Assembly: GCA_026214975.1 (NCBI GenBank)
Contig: CM047805.1
Coordinates: forward strand, 189,915,620 to 189,979,619
DNA: 64,000 nt
Source of the DNA: Gentiana macrophylla
Lineage: Eukaryota > Streptophyta > Magnoliopsida > Gentianales > Gentianaceae
Direction of reading: 5' to 3'
Made by a program: the position numbers and the translations under genes. Of this stretch, positions 34,519 to 45,374 are shown piece by piece. Every line of letters starts with the position of its first letter. Within the stretch, counting starts at the first letter, position 1. Below the pieces are notes generated by a model. The model saw nothing but the letters and a program-made list of their open reading frames with translations, was not told the DNA's origin and made no database searches.

Positions 34519-34669
34519 AAGGAGCAAGGGGCGCTTCTTGTGGAGCTTCTGGTGCTGCCACGTGGCGGCCCCTGATTGGTCCACCATTTCCGTTTTTTTT
34601 TAACTTAGATTTTTTTTTAATCACATTTTTTTTAAATAGATCAACATGTATACATTCTGTCTTATTTCC

Positions 34670-37260
34670 TCTCCGATATGTTTGTGTGTCCGAACGACGT
34701 CACCCGATATTTTTGTGTGTCTGAACAACGTCCTCCGATATTTTACTGTGTCCGAACGACGTCCTCCGAATTAGATCCTCCGAACAAAGACACCCTCCGT
34801 GTGTTCAAACGATGTCCTTCTATCTGAATGAGGATGTACGCGGTGTGTCCGAAAGAAGCCTAGCGCGCAATGCCGAGCTCGCTTTGAAAACATGTCCGAC
34901 GGCCTCATCAACCACGTCCCCCCACATATAGGCTTATTAAGCTAGAACCCAAATGGCAGCAGTAGACATAGGATTTCTGAGGAGGGGAGAGTTTTTTTCT
35001 CCGAACGACCCTCCGATTTTTTGTGTGTCCGAACGACCTCCGATAAACGCCTACAATGTTTGTGTGTACGATATGTTTCCGAACGATTTGTTTATTTTTC
35101 CGAACGATATGTGTCTATGATATCCGAAAGACATCCTCCGAACGACCCTCCGATTTTTTGCGTGTCCGGACGACCTCCGATATGTTTGTCTACGATATGT
35201 TTGTGTGTGTATGATATGTTTCCGAACGATATGTTTATGTTTCCGAACGATATATTTGTGTGTCTACGATATGTTTCCGAACAAGGTAACATATGTTTGT
35301 CTACGATATGTTTCTGACCGACCTCCTCCGACCCTCCCTCCGACTCAATATGAGCCCAATAAATCGGAAAAGAAGGCCAAGGACGTGCCCGAAAGAAGCC
35401 CAGCGCAATGCCCAGCTCGCCTTGAAAACATGTCCGGACGGCATCATCAACCACCTCCGTATGTCCAACGATGTCTTCCGATCCGAACGAAGATGTCCTC
35501 CGATCCGAACGAGAACGTCCTCCGTGTGTGCGAACGATGTCCTCCGATCCAAACGAAGACGTCCTCCGCCTGCAATCCGAACGAGGACGTCCTCCGTGTG
35601 TCCGAACGATCGTTGTCCTCCGATGCGAACGAGGACGTTCTCTGTGTGTCCGAAAGAGGCCGTCCTCCGATCCGAACGCCGTCCTCCAATCTCCAAACGA
35701 GGACGTCCTCCGTGTGTCCGAGCGATGGTGTCCGGACGTCCTCCGTGTGTCCCAACGACGTCCTCCGTGTGTCCCAACGAGGACGTCCTCCGATCCGAAC
35801 GAGGACGTCCTCAGTGAGTCTGAACGATGTCCTCCGATCCGAACGAGAACTTTCTCCGTGTGTCCGAATGATCGATGTCCTCCGATGCGAACGAGGACGT
35901 CCTCCGTGTGTCCGAACTATGTCCTCCGATCTGAACAAGGACGTCCTCCGTGTGTCCAAACGATACCGACGTCCACCGATCCGAACAAGGACGTCCTCAG
36001 TGTCCTGCGATCCGAACGAGGATATCCTCCGTGGGTCCGAACGATCGATGTTCTCCGATGCGAACAAGGACGTTCTCCGCGTGTCCGAAAGAGGTTGTCC
36101 TCCGATCCGAACGCTGTCCTCCGATCCGAACGAGGACGTCCTCCGTGTGTCCGAACGTCTTCCGATCCGATCGACGTCCTCAGATCCGAACGAGGACGTC
36201 CTGCGTGTGTCCGAACGATCGATGTCCTCCGATCCGAATGAGCCCGTCCTCCGATCCGAACGAGGACGTCATCCGCTTGTCCGAACGATCGATGTCCTCC
36301 GATGCGAACGAGGACGTTCCTCCGTGTGTCCGAACGTCCACCGATCCGAAAAAGGACGTCCTCCGATCCGAACCAGGACGTCCTCCGTGTGTCCAACGAT
36401 GTCTTCCGTTCCGAACGAGCACGTCCTTCACCTACGATCCGAACGAGGACGTCCTCCGTGTGTCCGAACGATCGTTGTCCTCCGATGCGAACGAGGACGT
36501 TCTCCGTGTATCCGAAAGAGGCCGTCCTCCGATCCGAACGAATACATCCTCCGGCCTTTGAACGAGGACATCCTCCGTGTGTCCGAACGATGTCCTCCGA
36601 TCGACGTCCTCCGTGTGTCCCAACGACGTCCTCCAATCCGAACGAGGAAGTCCTCCGTGTGTCCGAACCATGTCCTCCGATCTGAACAAGGATGACCTCC
36701 GTGTGTCCGAACGATATCGATGTCCTCCGATCCGAACGAGACGAGGACGTCCTCCGTGGGTCCGAACGATCGATGTCCTCCGATGCGAACGAGGACATTC
36801 TCCGTGTGTCCGAAAGAGGCCGTCCTCCGATCCAAACGCTGTCCTCCGATCCGAACGAGGACATCCTCCGTGTGGTCCGAACGATGTACTCCGATCCGAA
36901 CGAGGCCGTCGTCCGTGTGTCCGAACAATGTCCTCCAATCGACGTCCTCCGTGTGTCCCAACGACGTCCTCCGATCCGAACGAGGACGTCTTCCGATCCG
37001 ATCGACGTCCTCCGTGTGTCCCAACGATGTCCTCCGATCCGAACGAGGACGTCCTCCGTGTGTCCGAACGTCTTCCGATCCGAATGAGCCCGTCCTCCGT
37101 GTGTCCGAACGATGTCCTCCGATCCGAACGAGGACGTCTTCCGATCCGATCGACGTCCTCCGTGTGTCCCAACGACGTCCTCCGATCCGAACGAGGACGT
37201 CCTCCGTGTGTCCGAACGATGTCCTCCGATCCGAACGACGTCCTCCGACTCAATATGAAC
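34670..37260 (+). repeat. Hierarchical minisatellite of 'cgtcctccg-tccgaacga' units inside the Helitron
   Basis: The basic unit is about 20-22 bp ('gtcctccgatccgaacgagg' alternating with 'acgtcctccgtgtgtccgaa'). A rare variant 'cgaaagagg' marks a higher-order period: 35651, 36086, 36513 and 36811, so about 430 bp with one shortened unit. A unique segment around 'cttgaaaacatgtcc.gacgg' occurs at about 34885 and 35420. Another, 'gtagacataggattt', occurs near 34963 and 37319. The units contain almost no stop codons in several frames, producing spurious frames up to 496 codons. Confidence 0.9.
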
Positions 37261-37352
37261 CCGATGAATTGGAACCCCCCTATATGCTTATTGAGCGATA
37301 ACCCAACTTGCAAAGACTGTAGACATAGGATTTTCTCGAGGAGGGTTTTTAA

Positions 37353-37356
<4 letters not shown>

Positions 37357-37391
<35 letters not shown>
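37357..37391. repeat. Poly-T tract (~34 nt)
   Basis: An almost pure T homopolymer after 'ttttaactc' within the Helitron 3' part. Its length is likely unreliable in assembly. Confidence 0.9.
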
Positions 37392-37392
<1 letters not shown>

Positions 37393-38855
37393 AGAAATCA
37401 AATATATATATCATACCATATATCCTCTACGATATGTTTGTGTGTGCGAACCGCCTCCGAAACCGCCTCTGATTTTTTTTCCTCCGACCCGAACGAGGTC
37501 CTCCGATCCGAAAGATGTCCTCCGACTCAATATGAATTTAACTTTATATATGTTTGACTATAACGCCGTAGGTATTGGGTTTTTATTTTGCTTTTAGTTT
37601 GTTTTTTGTGCTTCTCTTTCATAATCTTTTCAAATCATTTTTTATATACGCTTCGCTTTTTTTATCATTTCGTGTTTTACGTATTCGCTTTAATTAATTC
37701 TTTCAAATTTTCCTTGTTTGTGTATGTTTCGGTCACAATTATATTGTGCTTGAAAAATGTTATTTATAATTTTATATGTGTATGTTTTTAGTTGTGTTTT
37801 ATCGTTACTTTTAATTGTTGATTCACACTACATAGCACATAAAGACACACCAATACGATAGATACTTAAATCTCTGGACGTGAGATGCACCGTGATTATG
37901 CACGGTGTAACGATATACTAGTATATATATATACAAAGTGTATGCAAGAAAGAAAAAAACAAAGAAGAAAGGAACGAGAAAGAGGGAAAGAAGGGGCATC
38001 TTTTTAGTCTAAATATAGCACATATTTATAGCCTACAAAGGGGGGGGGGGGGGGGGCGGACTGGGCCGGAAATGGCCGGACCGGTCCGGAATCATCATAA
38101 CATTCATCCCCCAAATTCCGGATAAAAATTTATATTTTGGAATAAAACTTCTAAAATTCATATCTTGAGTTCTAGATCTCCAAATGATATGATTCAAGAG
38201 GCATTGGAAAGCTCGTTGAAACATCTACAACTTTCATGAAGGACTCTTCTTCAGAAAATGTCTTTTTGATGGGCCATTCGTTTGTCGAAGATATTTCTCG
38301 ATTTCCACTAAATCGAATCGGTTAGCCACTTGACCACTTGACTTAATGATACTTGAGTTGTAGAAGTCCGATTGACGTGATTCAAATTGCGTTGGAAAGC
38401 TCTTTCAAAGATATACAACTTTCATTAAGGACACTTCTTCAGAAAATGCCGTTTTAATGAGCCATTTGTTCGTCGAAGATATAATTTGTTAGTGAATACC
38501 ACTAACCACCGCTGAAGCCCACTTGACCACTTAAGTTAGTGGCACACTCTTATATCCCTAAAAATACCTCTTTTAGGCCTCAAAACGTCTCATTACTCGG
38601 GATTTTGGTCAACCTATAATTCTGCAATAAACCACCAAAATACCAAACGTAAATCCAACACGACACTCCGGTTACTAAACCGGTACAAAACTTATAAAAA
38701 CTTATAAAAATACGATAATTTATATAATAACCACTATTTATATATTTGGATAAAATTAAGTAATTATTGACTTAAATTGGTACAATAATGCTCAAAGTGG
38801 TATCAATATTGGGGTAAAATGTCGTAATAATGATCATTAATTTGTCTCTCATCAC

Positions 38856-40694
38856 AACTATACTACCACTGAAAAGGAATTATTGGCCGTAGTCTTTGCT
38901 ATGGACAAGTTTCGTAGTTTCGTAGTTACTTGTTAGGAGCTCAAGTGATTGTGTGGACTGATCACGCTGCTTTGCGGTATCTGATGACTAAAAAAGAGGC
39001 CAAACCGCGCCTATTGCGTTGGATACTGACCCTACAAGAGTTTGACGTTCAGATTAAAGACAAAAAGAGCAGTGAAAACGTCGTGGCGGATCATGTTTCG
39101 AGAATGCTAAGTAAGGAAAAGGATGATCCAGTTGATATAGATCTTTACTTTCCTCTGGAGAATATCATGCTTATCGACGGTTGTCCTCCAGATGTTCCAT
39201 GGTATTCTTCCATTGTCAATTACCTTCATTCCCGATATCTCGATCCAGAATTGTCCTATCAGGAGAAGAAAAAGTTCTTCTCTGATTTGAAATCTTTCGT
39301 TTGGGATGAACCTTATCTTTTAAGATCTGTAAAGATGGTCCGCTTAGGAGATGTGTTCGAATCTGAGCAAACAGCGATATTATTGAGCAAAGGCCACAAA
39401 GGACCCATCAAGGTCATTTTGGTCCTTGGAAAACCGCTGCTAAGATCTTCCAATCCGGTTTCTATTGGCCCACGATCTTTAAAGATACGTAGTTTTCTCA
39501 GCGTGTGACATATGCCAAAGAACCGGTACTGACGACAAGCGTTTGATATGCCTTTGAAACCCATCTTAGAATGCGAAGTCTTTGATGTATGGGTATCGAT
39601 TTTATGGGACCGTTCCCATCATCTTGTGGTAACAAATACATCTTAGTCTGCGTGGATTACGTGTCGAAATGGGTGGAGGCTCAAGCCACTCCTCACAATG
39701 ATCATAAGACGGTCATGAAATTCTTAAAGAAGAACATCTTTGTGAGATTTGGATGTCCACGTGCCTTGATCGGTGTGAAGGGACACATTTCGCGCAACCG
39801 ACCCCTGTGAGAAAGTTCTTGAAAAGTATGGTGTTCGTCATAAGACAGGCACACCATATCACCCGATGACTAGTGGTCAGGTTGAAAGAAGCAACCAAAG
39901 CATTAAGAAAATCCTGGAAAAAAGCGGTCAATGATCATAAGAAAGACTGGAGTTTGAAATTGGATGATGTACTATGGGCATATAGAACTGCCTATAAGAC
40001 TCCTATGGGTACATCTCCATATCAAATGGTTTATGGTAAGCCGTGTCATCTGCCGGTCGAGTTAGAGCATAGAGCTTATTGGGCGACAAAGTTTTTGAAC
40101 TTTGATTCCCAATCCTGTGGTAAGCATCGATCGCAATAATTGCATAAGTTGGACGAATTCAGACTCCAGGCTTATGAAAGCGCCAGGATCAGCAAAGATA
40201 AGATGAAACTCCTCCATGACGCCAAGATTAAGAAGAGAGAATTTCAAGTCGGGGAGCAAGTTCTTCTGTATAATTCTAGGCTACATCTGTTTCCTGGAAA
40301 GTTACGGACACGATGGTCCGGTCCCTTTGAGATTCTCCAAATTATTCCTGGAGGCGTTTTAGAACTACGCGGTTATGGTGACCAACCGTTCCGAGTAAAT
40401 GGTCAAAGGTGTAAGCACTACATTTGTGAACCCAAGGAAAAGCCTTTGATTGTTCGTTTCCTCGATATCCTCGGGTGTGGTACTAAAGAAGTCGAAGAAT
40501 TTGACGAGTTTTCAGAGGATGCCGGTAGTGGTCAATCTGAAGAAGTTCTAGCTGGTAGTTGGGATATGGAAGAGTATGAGAGTGTGCGTCAGTTGAAACG
40601 TCATCAGAAGACTCAGAAGAAGAAGAAGTCAACCATGGGGAAGTTTAAACGTGTTTGGAAAGCTATCAAAGATTTCACCCTACGTGTTAAGTGA
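38856..40694 (+). pseudogene. Athila-type pol: RNase H end and integrase
   Basis: RNase H resumes right after the insert. An 8-bp duplication 'tttcgtag' near 38910-38930 shifts the frame. DHAALRYLMTKKEAKPRLLR and ENVVADHVSRM (38950-39110) are the RNase H C-terminus. The integrase HHCC region (39400-39560) has stops. The core follows with [31 protein letters not shown] and [11 protein letters not shown] (39589-39780). At the second catalytic aspartate, where the family has SDGGTHF, this copy has GVKGTHF, so the acid is lost. Further on, SGQVERSN keeps the catalytic glutamate, and [20 protein letters not shown] leads to the C-terminal GPFEILQIIPGGVLEL (40140-40694). At least four frame breaks make it inactive. 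The enzyme would insert the element cDNA into the genome. Confidence 0.88.
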
Positions 40695-42213
40695 TGTTTT
40701 TGCAAAATTAACTCATCGACCCAAGTCTAGGCGAGGTAGTGGGTGGTAGAAAAGTCAAATGGCCTGATCCAGGCTGAGCTTTAAACAGTGTCGAGCTAAC
40801 GACATTAACCAAAAGCGCCACTAGGGGGCAACCTAGATATCGTTATATTAGTTGTTTTTGTTTTACGCTTTTGTAGTTTTAGTATTTAAGTTTAGTTTAC
40901 TAAGTTTTGCTTTTGTTTATATCTCATCGCTTAGTTTTGCTTTCTAGATATGGATTTCGAGTTCTACCGGAGGAGTTACCTTTCCTTAGGAGGATCCCAC
41001 TTATCACTCAGTAGATGACGGACCGGGAGGGCCTATAGTGTTGCACGTAGACTTTGATATTAGTACCGCATCGTGATCTGTCACCTATGTTCTTATTGTT
41101 CCCGATGTTCGGAGGTGGAGACTTCACTCATCGAGGAGTTGCAGCAGCTCTCTGGACGCCTATATACAATCTCGAATGATCCGATCTTTGTGATTTAGCG
41201 GTAGTCTTTGCAAGTGAACATTTTCGAGGTGTTGACGTAAATGGGTGAGGAGGGCGGGGTTTGCAGGATGAGTATGACTTCCTCCGGCGATTGACATGCT
41301 CCGCCGTCTTATCCGGGTGATAGATTGGGCAGAAATTTACGATGACTAGCGTTGTTAGGTTGTTTCGTCGAGCAAACGACGTAAAACAAAAGCGCTCGGT
41401 GGGAGGCAACCCACTATTTTCTATTGTTTTTACCTATTTTCTAGTGATTTTATGTAATTCGTCATTTTTCATTCGTATTTTTGAAGTTTTATTTAAGTTT
41501 AATGAGAAAATGCAAATTTGAATTTAAATTGTATGAAATTTTATAATTTTTGCATTTTTCTGTCTTGGACGCCCGTCCGCCATGACCAATTCTTGGACGA
41601 GCGTCCACTATCCCTGGACGCCCGTCTGGAATTCTCCCTCCAATTCAGTATGTGATTTGAACGCTGGACGAAGGCGCCGATACACCGACGCCCGTCCAGT
41701 TCATATGTTCTTCACTGAACGCCCGTCCGGTTACCTGGACGCCCGTCTAGCCCCTGCCTATATATACCCCCTCAACCCATGAACATTCACTTTTTCAGAA
41801 TTTCAAATCGCAAAACCGACTCTTCGACCTCCTTTGCCCTAAAATCTTCGTTTCTATACCAAATTGGGCGATTTAAAGTCCCACAAGAAGCTCGCAATCC
41901 CTTCTTTTCGATTTTCCACTCCAAATCCTCCAACAAACGCCCATTAATCCGATTCAGTGATATAGTTGGTCCGACCTTTTTGAGGAAAAATCCGATTTTT
42001 GGGTTCAATTTGGCTTTGTTTGGACGTCTAATCCGTTTTATCATCATCCCATCATCTTATTTGGTAAGTTTTTATCAACTTTTCTTAGGTTATTTCACGT
42101 TTTTTTCGAGTTCGATTTTCGAGTCGACTCTTTTCTATATATTCTCCCTTATTTGTTTTTTTTCTTGTTTTGTGTTCTTTTCTTGTTGTGTTGGTGATTT
42201 GGGATGTTGATGG
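40695..42213 (+). other. Athila spacer between pol and the env-like ORF
   Basis: Noncoding. A conserved-looking word pair, 'aaaagcgccactagggggca' (40811) and 'aaaagcgctcggtgggaggc' (41388), both followed by 'aacc', occurs twice 577 bp apart. Similar words are common downstream of pol in plant gypsy elements. A promoter-like module sits at 41567-41766 (separate entry). The 143-codon frame 41779-42210 directly after it is phenylalanine/serine-rich, without a domain. Confidence 0.5.
41567..41766 (+). promoter_or_regulatory. Internal promoter-like module: GGACGNNCGTCC cluster plus TATA box
   Basis: Six copies of an imperfect 12-bp palindrome (41567-41578, 41595-41606, 41616-41627, 41686-41697, 41717-41728, 41737-41748) and one degenerate copy precede 'gcctatatatacc' at 41756-41768. 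The same motif cluster followed by a TATA box occurs in the Athila LTRs (25343-25378 with TATA at 25411; 45754-45923 with TATA at 45959), where it would be the U3 promoter. Function is inferred from this shared layout only. Confidence 0.5.
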
Positions 42214-43879
42214 ATGATGTTGGATGGGCTGCATTGTGGTTTGTTGTGGTTTGGTGTTGGATTGTTTGGGAAATCCCGTTTGGACGATAAACGGGTGGTT
42301 TTGTTTGATTTTGGGATTGGGTTTGTTGTGTGGTTAAGAGGCAGTGGTTCACCATGCTCCATAAGAAGGCAGTGGTTAAGAGGCATGGTAAGGATGTGGC
42401 TCAGGAGCCTAGTAAGAAGTGGAAGGCGGTAGATCCTCCCGTAGTTGATCCAAACCGAGGTGTAGTATACGAGACCAACCTCCTAGGGCTGTACAAAGTC
42501 AAGCTAGGGCACAACTACGAGATGAGTCTACGTCCGAGTCGGATACTGAGGAAGATGTGCCTCTAGTAAGGCTGCCTAGGGTTCAGAGAGGTGGAGTATC
42601 GTCTAGGGTTGAACAGACTGAGGATGCCCCTAGACAGGAGGAGGCAAGTATGAGAGCTGAGCCGGTTAGGACAACTGTTAGACCTCATGGTCCTCCTATT
42701 CCTTTGGCTCGTAGATTTATCAGCCCTAAGGCTTACGAGGTTTTTACCAAGCATTATCAGTCACGGACGATGTTGATAGAGAGGGCGGTGATGGAAACAA
42801 AGGTTGATACGGCGTTTGTGAAGCTTTTGAGGGATAGGAAATGGGATGCGTTGATGAAAATACCACTTACTCCGGTGAATGATACACTAGTTCGCGAGTT
42901 TTATAAAGAATCGCTCATAGACGGACTTGGAAACCGGAGTTGTAATGGTGAGAGGAGTCAAGGTCCCGTTCACCCCGAAAGTCATTAACGAGAAGTACGG
43001 TTTAGCGCCTTTCGAGGGTTTGGATTACAATGAGGAGATTAAGAGGAGGCAGGATGCCGGCCAGGATCCGTTAGAGGAGTTGCGTCGAAAGTGTGCCCGG
43101 ATGTTCCGTGGACACTAAGGCCGGTGGAGACCGAAAGAGTTAGTCACTACGACTTGGTCGAGGACCGAAGGTCCAAAGGTCGCTTTATACAGAGTCGGTT
43201 GTTGCCAAAGAACAACCTCACACATTTCCATATTGGTGACATTGGGATGTTGTACGCATTGAATTTCGGGTTGAATGTCGATGTCGGCCAAGCCTTATTT
43301 GATGAGATTGCGACCAATCAGCAAGTCTATACCCGGTGTTTGATTGTTCCCCACTTGATACATAGCCTATGTGTGGATGCCGGTGTTCCTGAGTATAGGC
43401 CGGATCTTAAACCGAAGAACCCGAGGGAAATTCAACGAGAAAATGTTCGGACTTCGGGGCATGTTGAGGCTACACAAGAGCCGGGGTTTACTTCTGCACC
43501 ACCCGCGGTTTCATTCGTTCCTACTTTATCTCCTGCAGTCAGGATGCGGTTGAGCATGGCCAACAGTTTACGGGATTGGATGGGTGATATTCGGGATACA
43601 CAGAACAACATTTTGACGATATTGCAGTGTATCTGCGAGGACCGGCAGCCGAGGGACGAGAACATCTTCACACCTAGCCTGAAGGATTACGTTTTCCACG
43701 ATGACATCGAGCGAGCGATTGACGATGTGCTTCGAGCTGAGAAGGAAGATTCTGAGGATGAGGAGGAGGAGGCACCGACTGCTACTGCTGCTACCACTCC
43801 ACAGCCGGGACCTTCATCGACTACTTCTACGGCTGATGTACCTCCGGCTGGTGATTCTGCGGCACCGGGGCAGCCTTGA
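42214..43879 (+). pseudogene. Athila env-like / 'ATHILA ORF-1' type ORF, frameshifted
   Basis: Located downstream of integrase, where Athila/Calypso elements carry their env-like ORF. Four frames cover it: 42330-42566 (PVVDPNRGVVYETNLLG), 42557-42988 (RRFISPKAYEVFTKHYQ, KLLRDRKWDALMKIP), 42927-43118 (VVMVRGVKVPFTPKVINEKY) and 43091-43879 (LTHFHIGDIGMLYALNFGLN, RCLIVPHLIHSLCVDAGV). It ends in an acidic/proline-rich tail. At least three frameshifts separate them. The central block resembles the plant 'putative plant transposon protein' domain. I see no convincing signal peptide or membrane segment in these frames, so a true envelope role is not supported. The promoter-like module lies 0.5-0.6 kb upstream. 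Confidence 0.65.
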
Positions 43880-45374
43880 TCTTATTTTTCCATTTCTTTT
43901 GCTTTGTCCTAGATACGATGGTTGTATTCTTTTGCTACTTTTCCTTACTTGATTCGTTGTACTTTTCATATTGCTACTGTTTATTTTTCCGACTGAATCA
44001 TGTAAGCCATAAGGCGTCCGTACTTTCTTTTGACTATACTCTGTTTCCACTTTTGGATGTATTGGATGTTTTATCTTTTTATCTTACTCGATTTTAATAT
44101 ATTCTTTCACTTTGGTATAATTCCCCGTTTCCCCGAGATTTTTCCGTGGTTGTCGAGTAGTGCAGGTAATTTTTAGCAGTTTTGTCGAGCTACATTGTTT
44201 GGTTACGAGTTCAAATTGTCACTACGTAGGCTCCGGCCTGACCATCGATTCGAGTATCGATTGAAATCAGCTAAGTCCTTTACCTTTTCTTTCTTTCTGC
44301 ACAACATGAGGACATGTTGATCTTTAAGTGTGGGGGAGGGGAATGATTTGATATGTACCTATACATTTGCTTAATTCATTGTGTTTCTATGCAACATGAG
44401 CTAGAATTTTCAAAAAAATTTGACATTTTTGTTTTTGTTTTGTCCCGAGTAGGCAATTCAATTCAATATTCGTTACTTTTATAGTCATCTGAGCTATATA
44501 TCATATGTTTGATAAGTTGGTTGTTTCACCTGAGATCTATTTTCCACGAGCCATAGTGAACGATGAGCTAATTTATAAAGTTATACCCCTTTTTGACGAG
44601 TGATTTTTTATTTTCTTATAAGTCATGTGCTTAGTGCTACGTATATATCTTGAGATTTATGATAGTTTGTATTTAGATCCGGAGTATGTTATACTGTGAA
44701 TATCTAAGGTTTGAATGTGATAAGTAACACATAACTTATTGTCAAATGAAAAAGTTGAATTCAGAATGTATTAATTGGGTGTGTCGGAAGCTAGTCGATG
44801 ATTTGAGTGCGATAGGGTATACCACGTATGTCCTATACCACTATGATGACTAAAAGCTCACGACAATCAGAAAAAGCTGCCTTATGATTGGAGTAAGGTG
44901 GGGTATATCTCGAATATCCTATTCTGCTATGACAGGGCAATAGCTCATTCTGATGTGTGTTTAAAAGTGAAATAGTTAAATCAACTAAAGAAGTGTTATG
45001 AAGTGGATATAAGACTAAGTTATCGTCTATCTTATCCCCAGTATAAACTGATGGATATGCTGTAGGGATTATCCTCTGAGTATCTCAGAAAGGCCCTAGA
45101 TATATTCGATCATCCTTTTCGGGATATGTTACGTTTTTAAGGTACGTCTTATGAGTGTCAGTTATTGCTAGTCTACGAGGGGGTATTAGTTAGTTTTGCT
45201 TTGAGTTTCTCAAGTTTGGATTTAGTGGAAGTTTTCTATGGCTTTGCACACACACCGGGGTGAACCTCTAAGTTATTGCATATGTGGTATATGTGCTGAG
45301 ATGTCTATCTTTTTTCAAGCCTTGGTTTTCGTCTTGTTTTGCTCGGGACGAGCAAAAGCTAAGTGTGAGGGAGT
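43880..45374 (+). other. Athila 3' untranslated region and polypurine tract
   Basis: Noncoding. The part from 44450 is homologous to 23803-24819. It contains 'gctcgggacgagcaaaag' (45341-45358) and ends in a purine-rich 'aagtgtgagggag' immediately before the LTR, the second-strand primer site. A 'gtgtgggggaggggaa' run at 44328 is a second purine tract. Confidence 0.65.

Larger units (their letters stand above)
34490..37921 (+). mobile_element. Non-autonomous Helitron
   Basis: The 3' end shows the diagnostic structure: a hairpin with 7-bp perfect stem 'caccgtg' (37888-37894) / 'cacggtg' (37901-37907), loop 'attatg', then CTAG at 37918-37921 followed by T. The 5' side reads '(at)n-aataaaggagcaagg', which resembles many plant Helitron starts ('TCTATA..AATAAAG'). 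The exact TC start is blurred by an (AT)n run, so 34490 is approximate. No Rep/helicase ORF is present. The interior is mostly minisatellite. It lies within AT-rich DNA of the solo LTR. Confidence 0.7.
33231..38855 (-). mobile_element. Athila-like solo LTR inserted in RNase H (contains a Helitron)
   Basis: Both sides carry the identical word 'aactatact' (33222-33230 and 38856-38864). On the complement the insert starts TGATGAGAGACAAATTAATG, resembling the other Athila LTR starts here. It ends with 'gaggatacgacctgactc', then 'ggtaaggattgatagcctag' and 'gtccgtca', the usual 3' end style of these LTRs. No internal genes belong to it, so it is read as a solo LTR left by LTR-LTR recombination. The 9-bp flank is longer than the usual 5 bp, so exact termini are uncertain. 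A poly-G run of 17 (38040-38056) lies inside. About 3.4 kb of its length is the Helitron. Confidence 0.55.

Noticed and set aside
34452..34724. 90-codon frames around 34330-34724
   Set aside because: Encoded by (GT)n/(AT)n microsatellite giving Tyr/Ile repeats.
35205..36695. 496-codon open frame (and several 130-330-codon frames on both strands)
   Set aside because: Produced by a minisatellite unit lacking stop codons; repetitive text, many overlapping frames, inside a Helitron.
42214..43879. A functional envelope protein in the Athila element
   Set aside because: Several frameshifts and no clear signal peptide or membrane segment; only position supports the env-like label.
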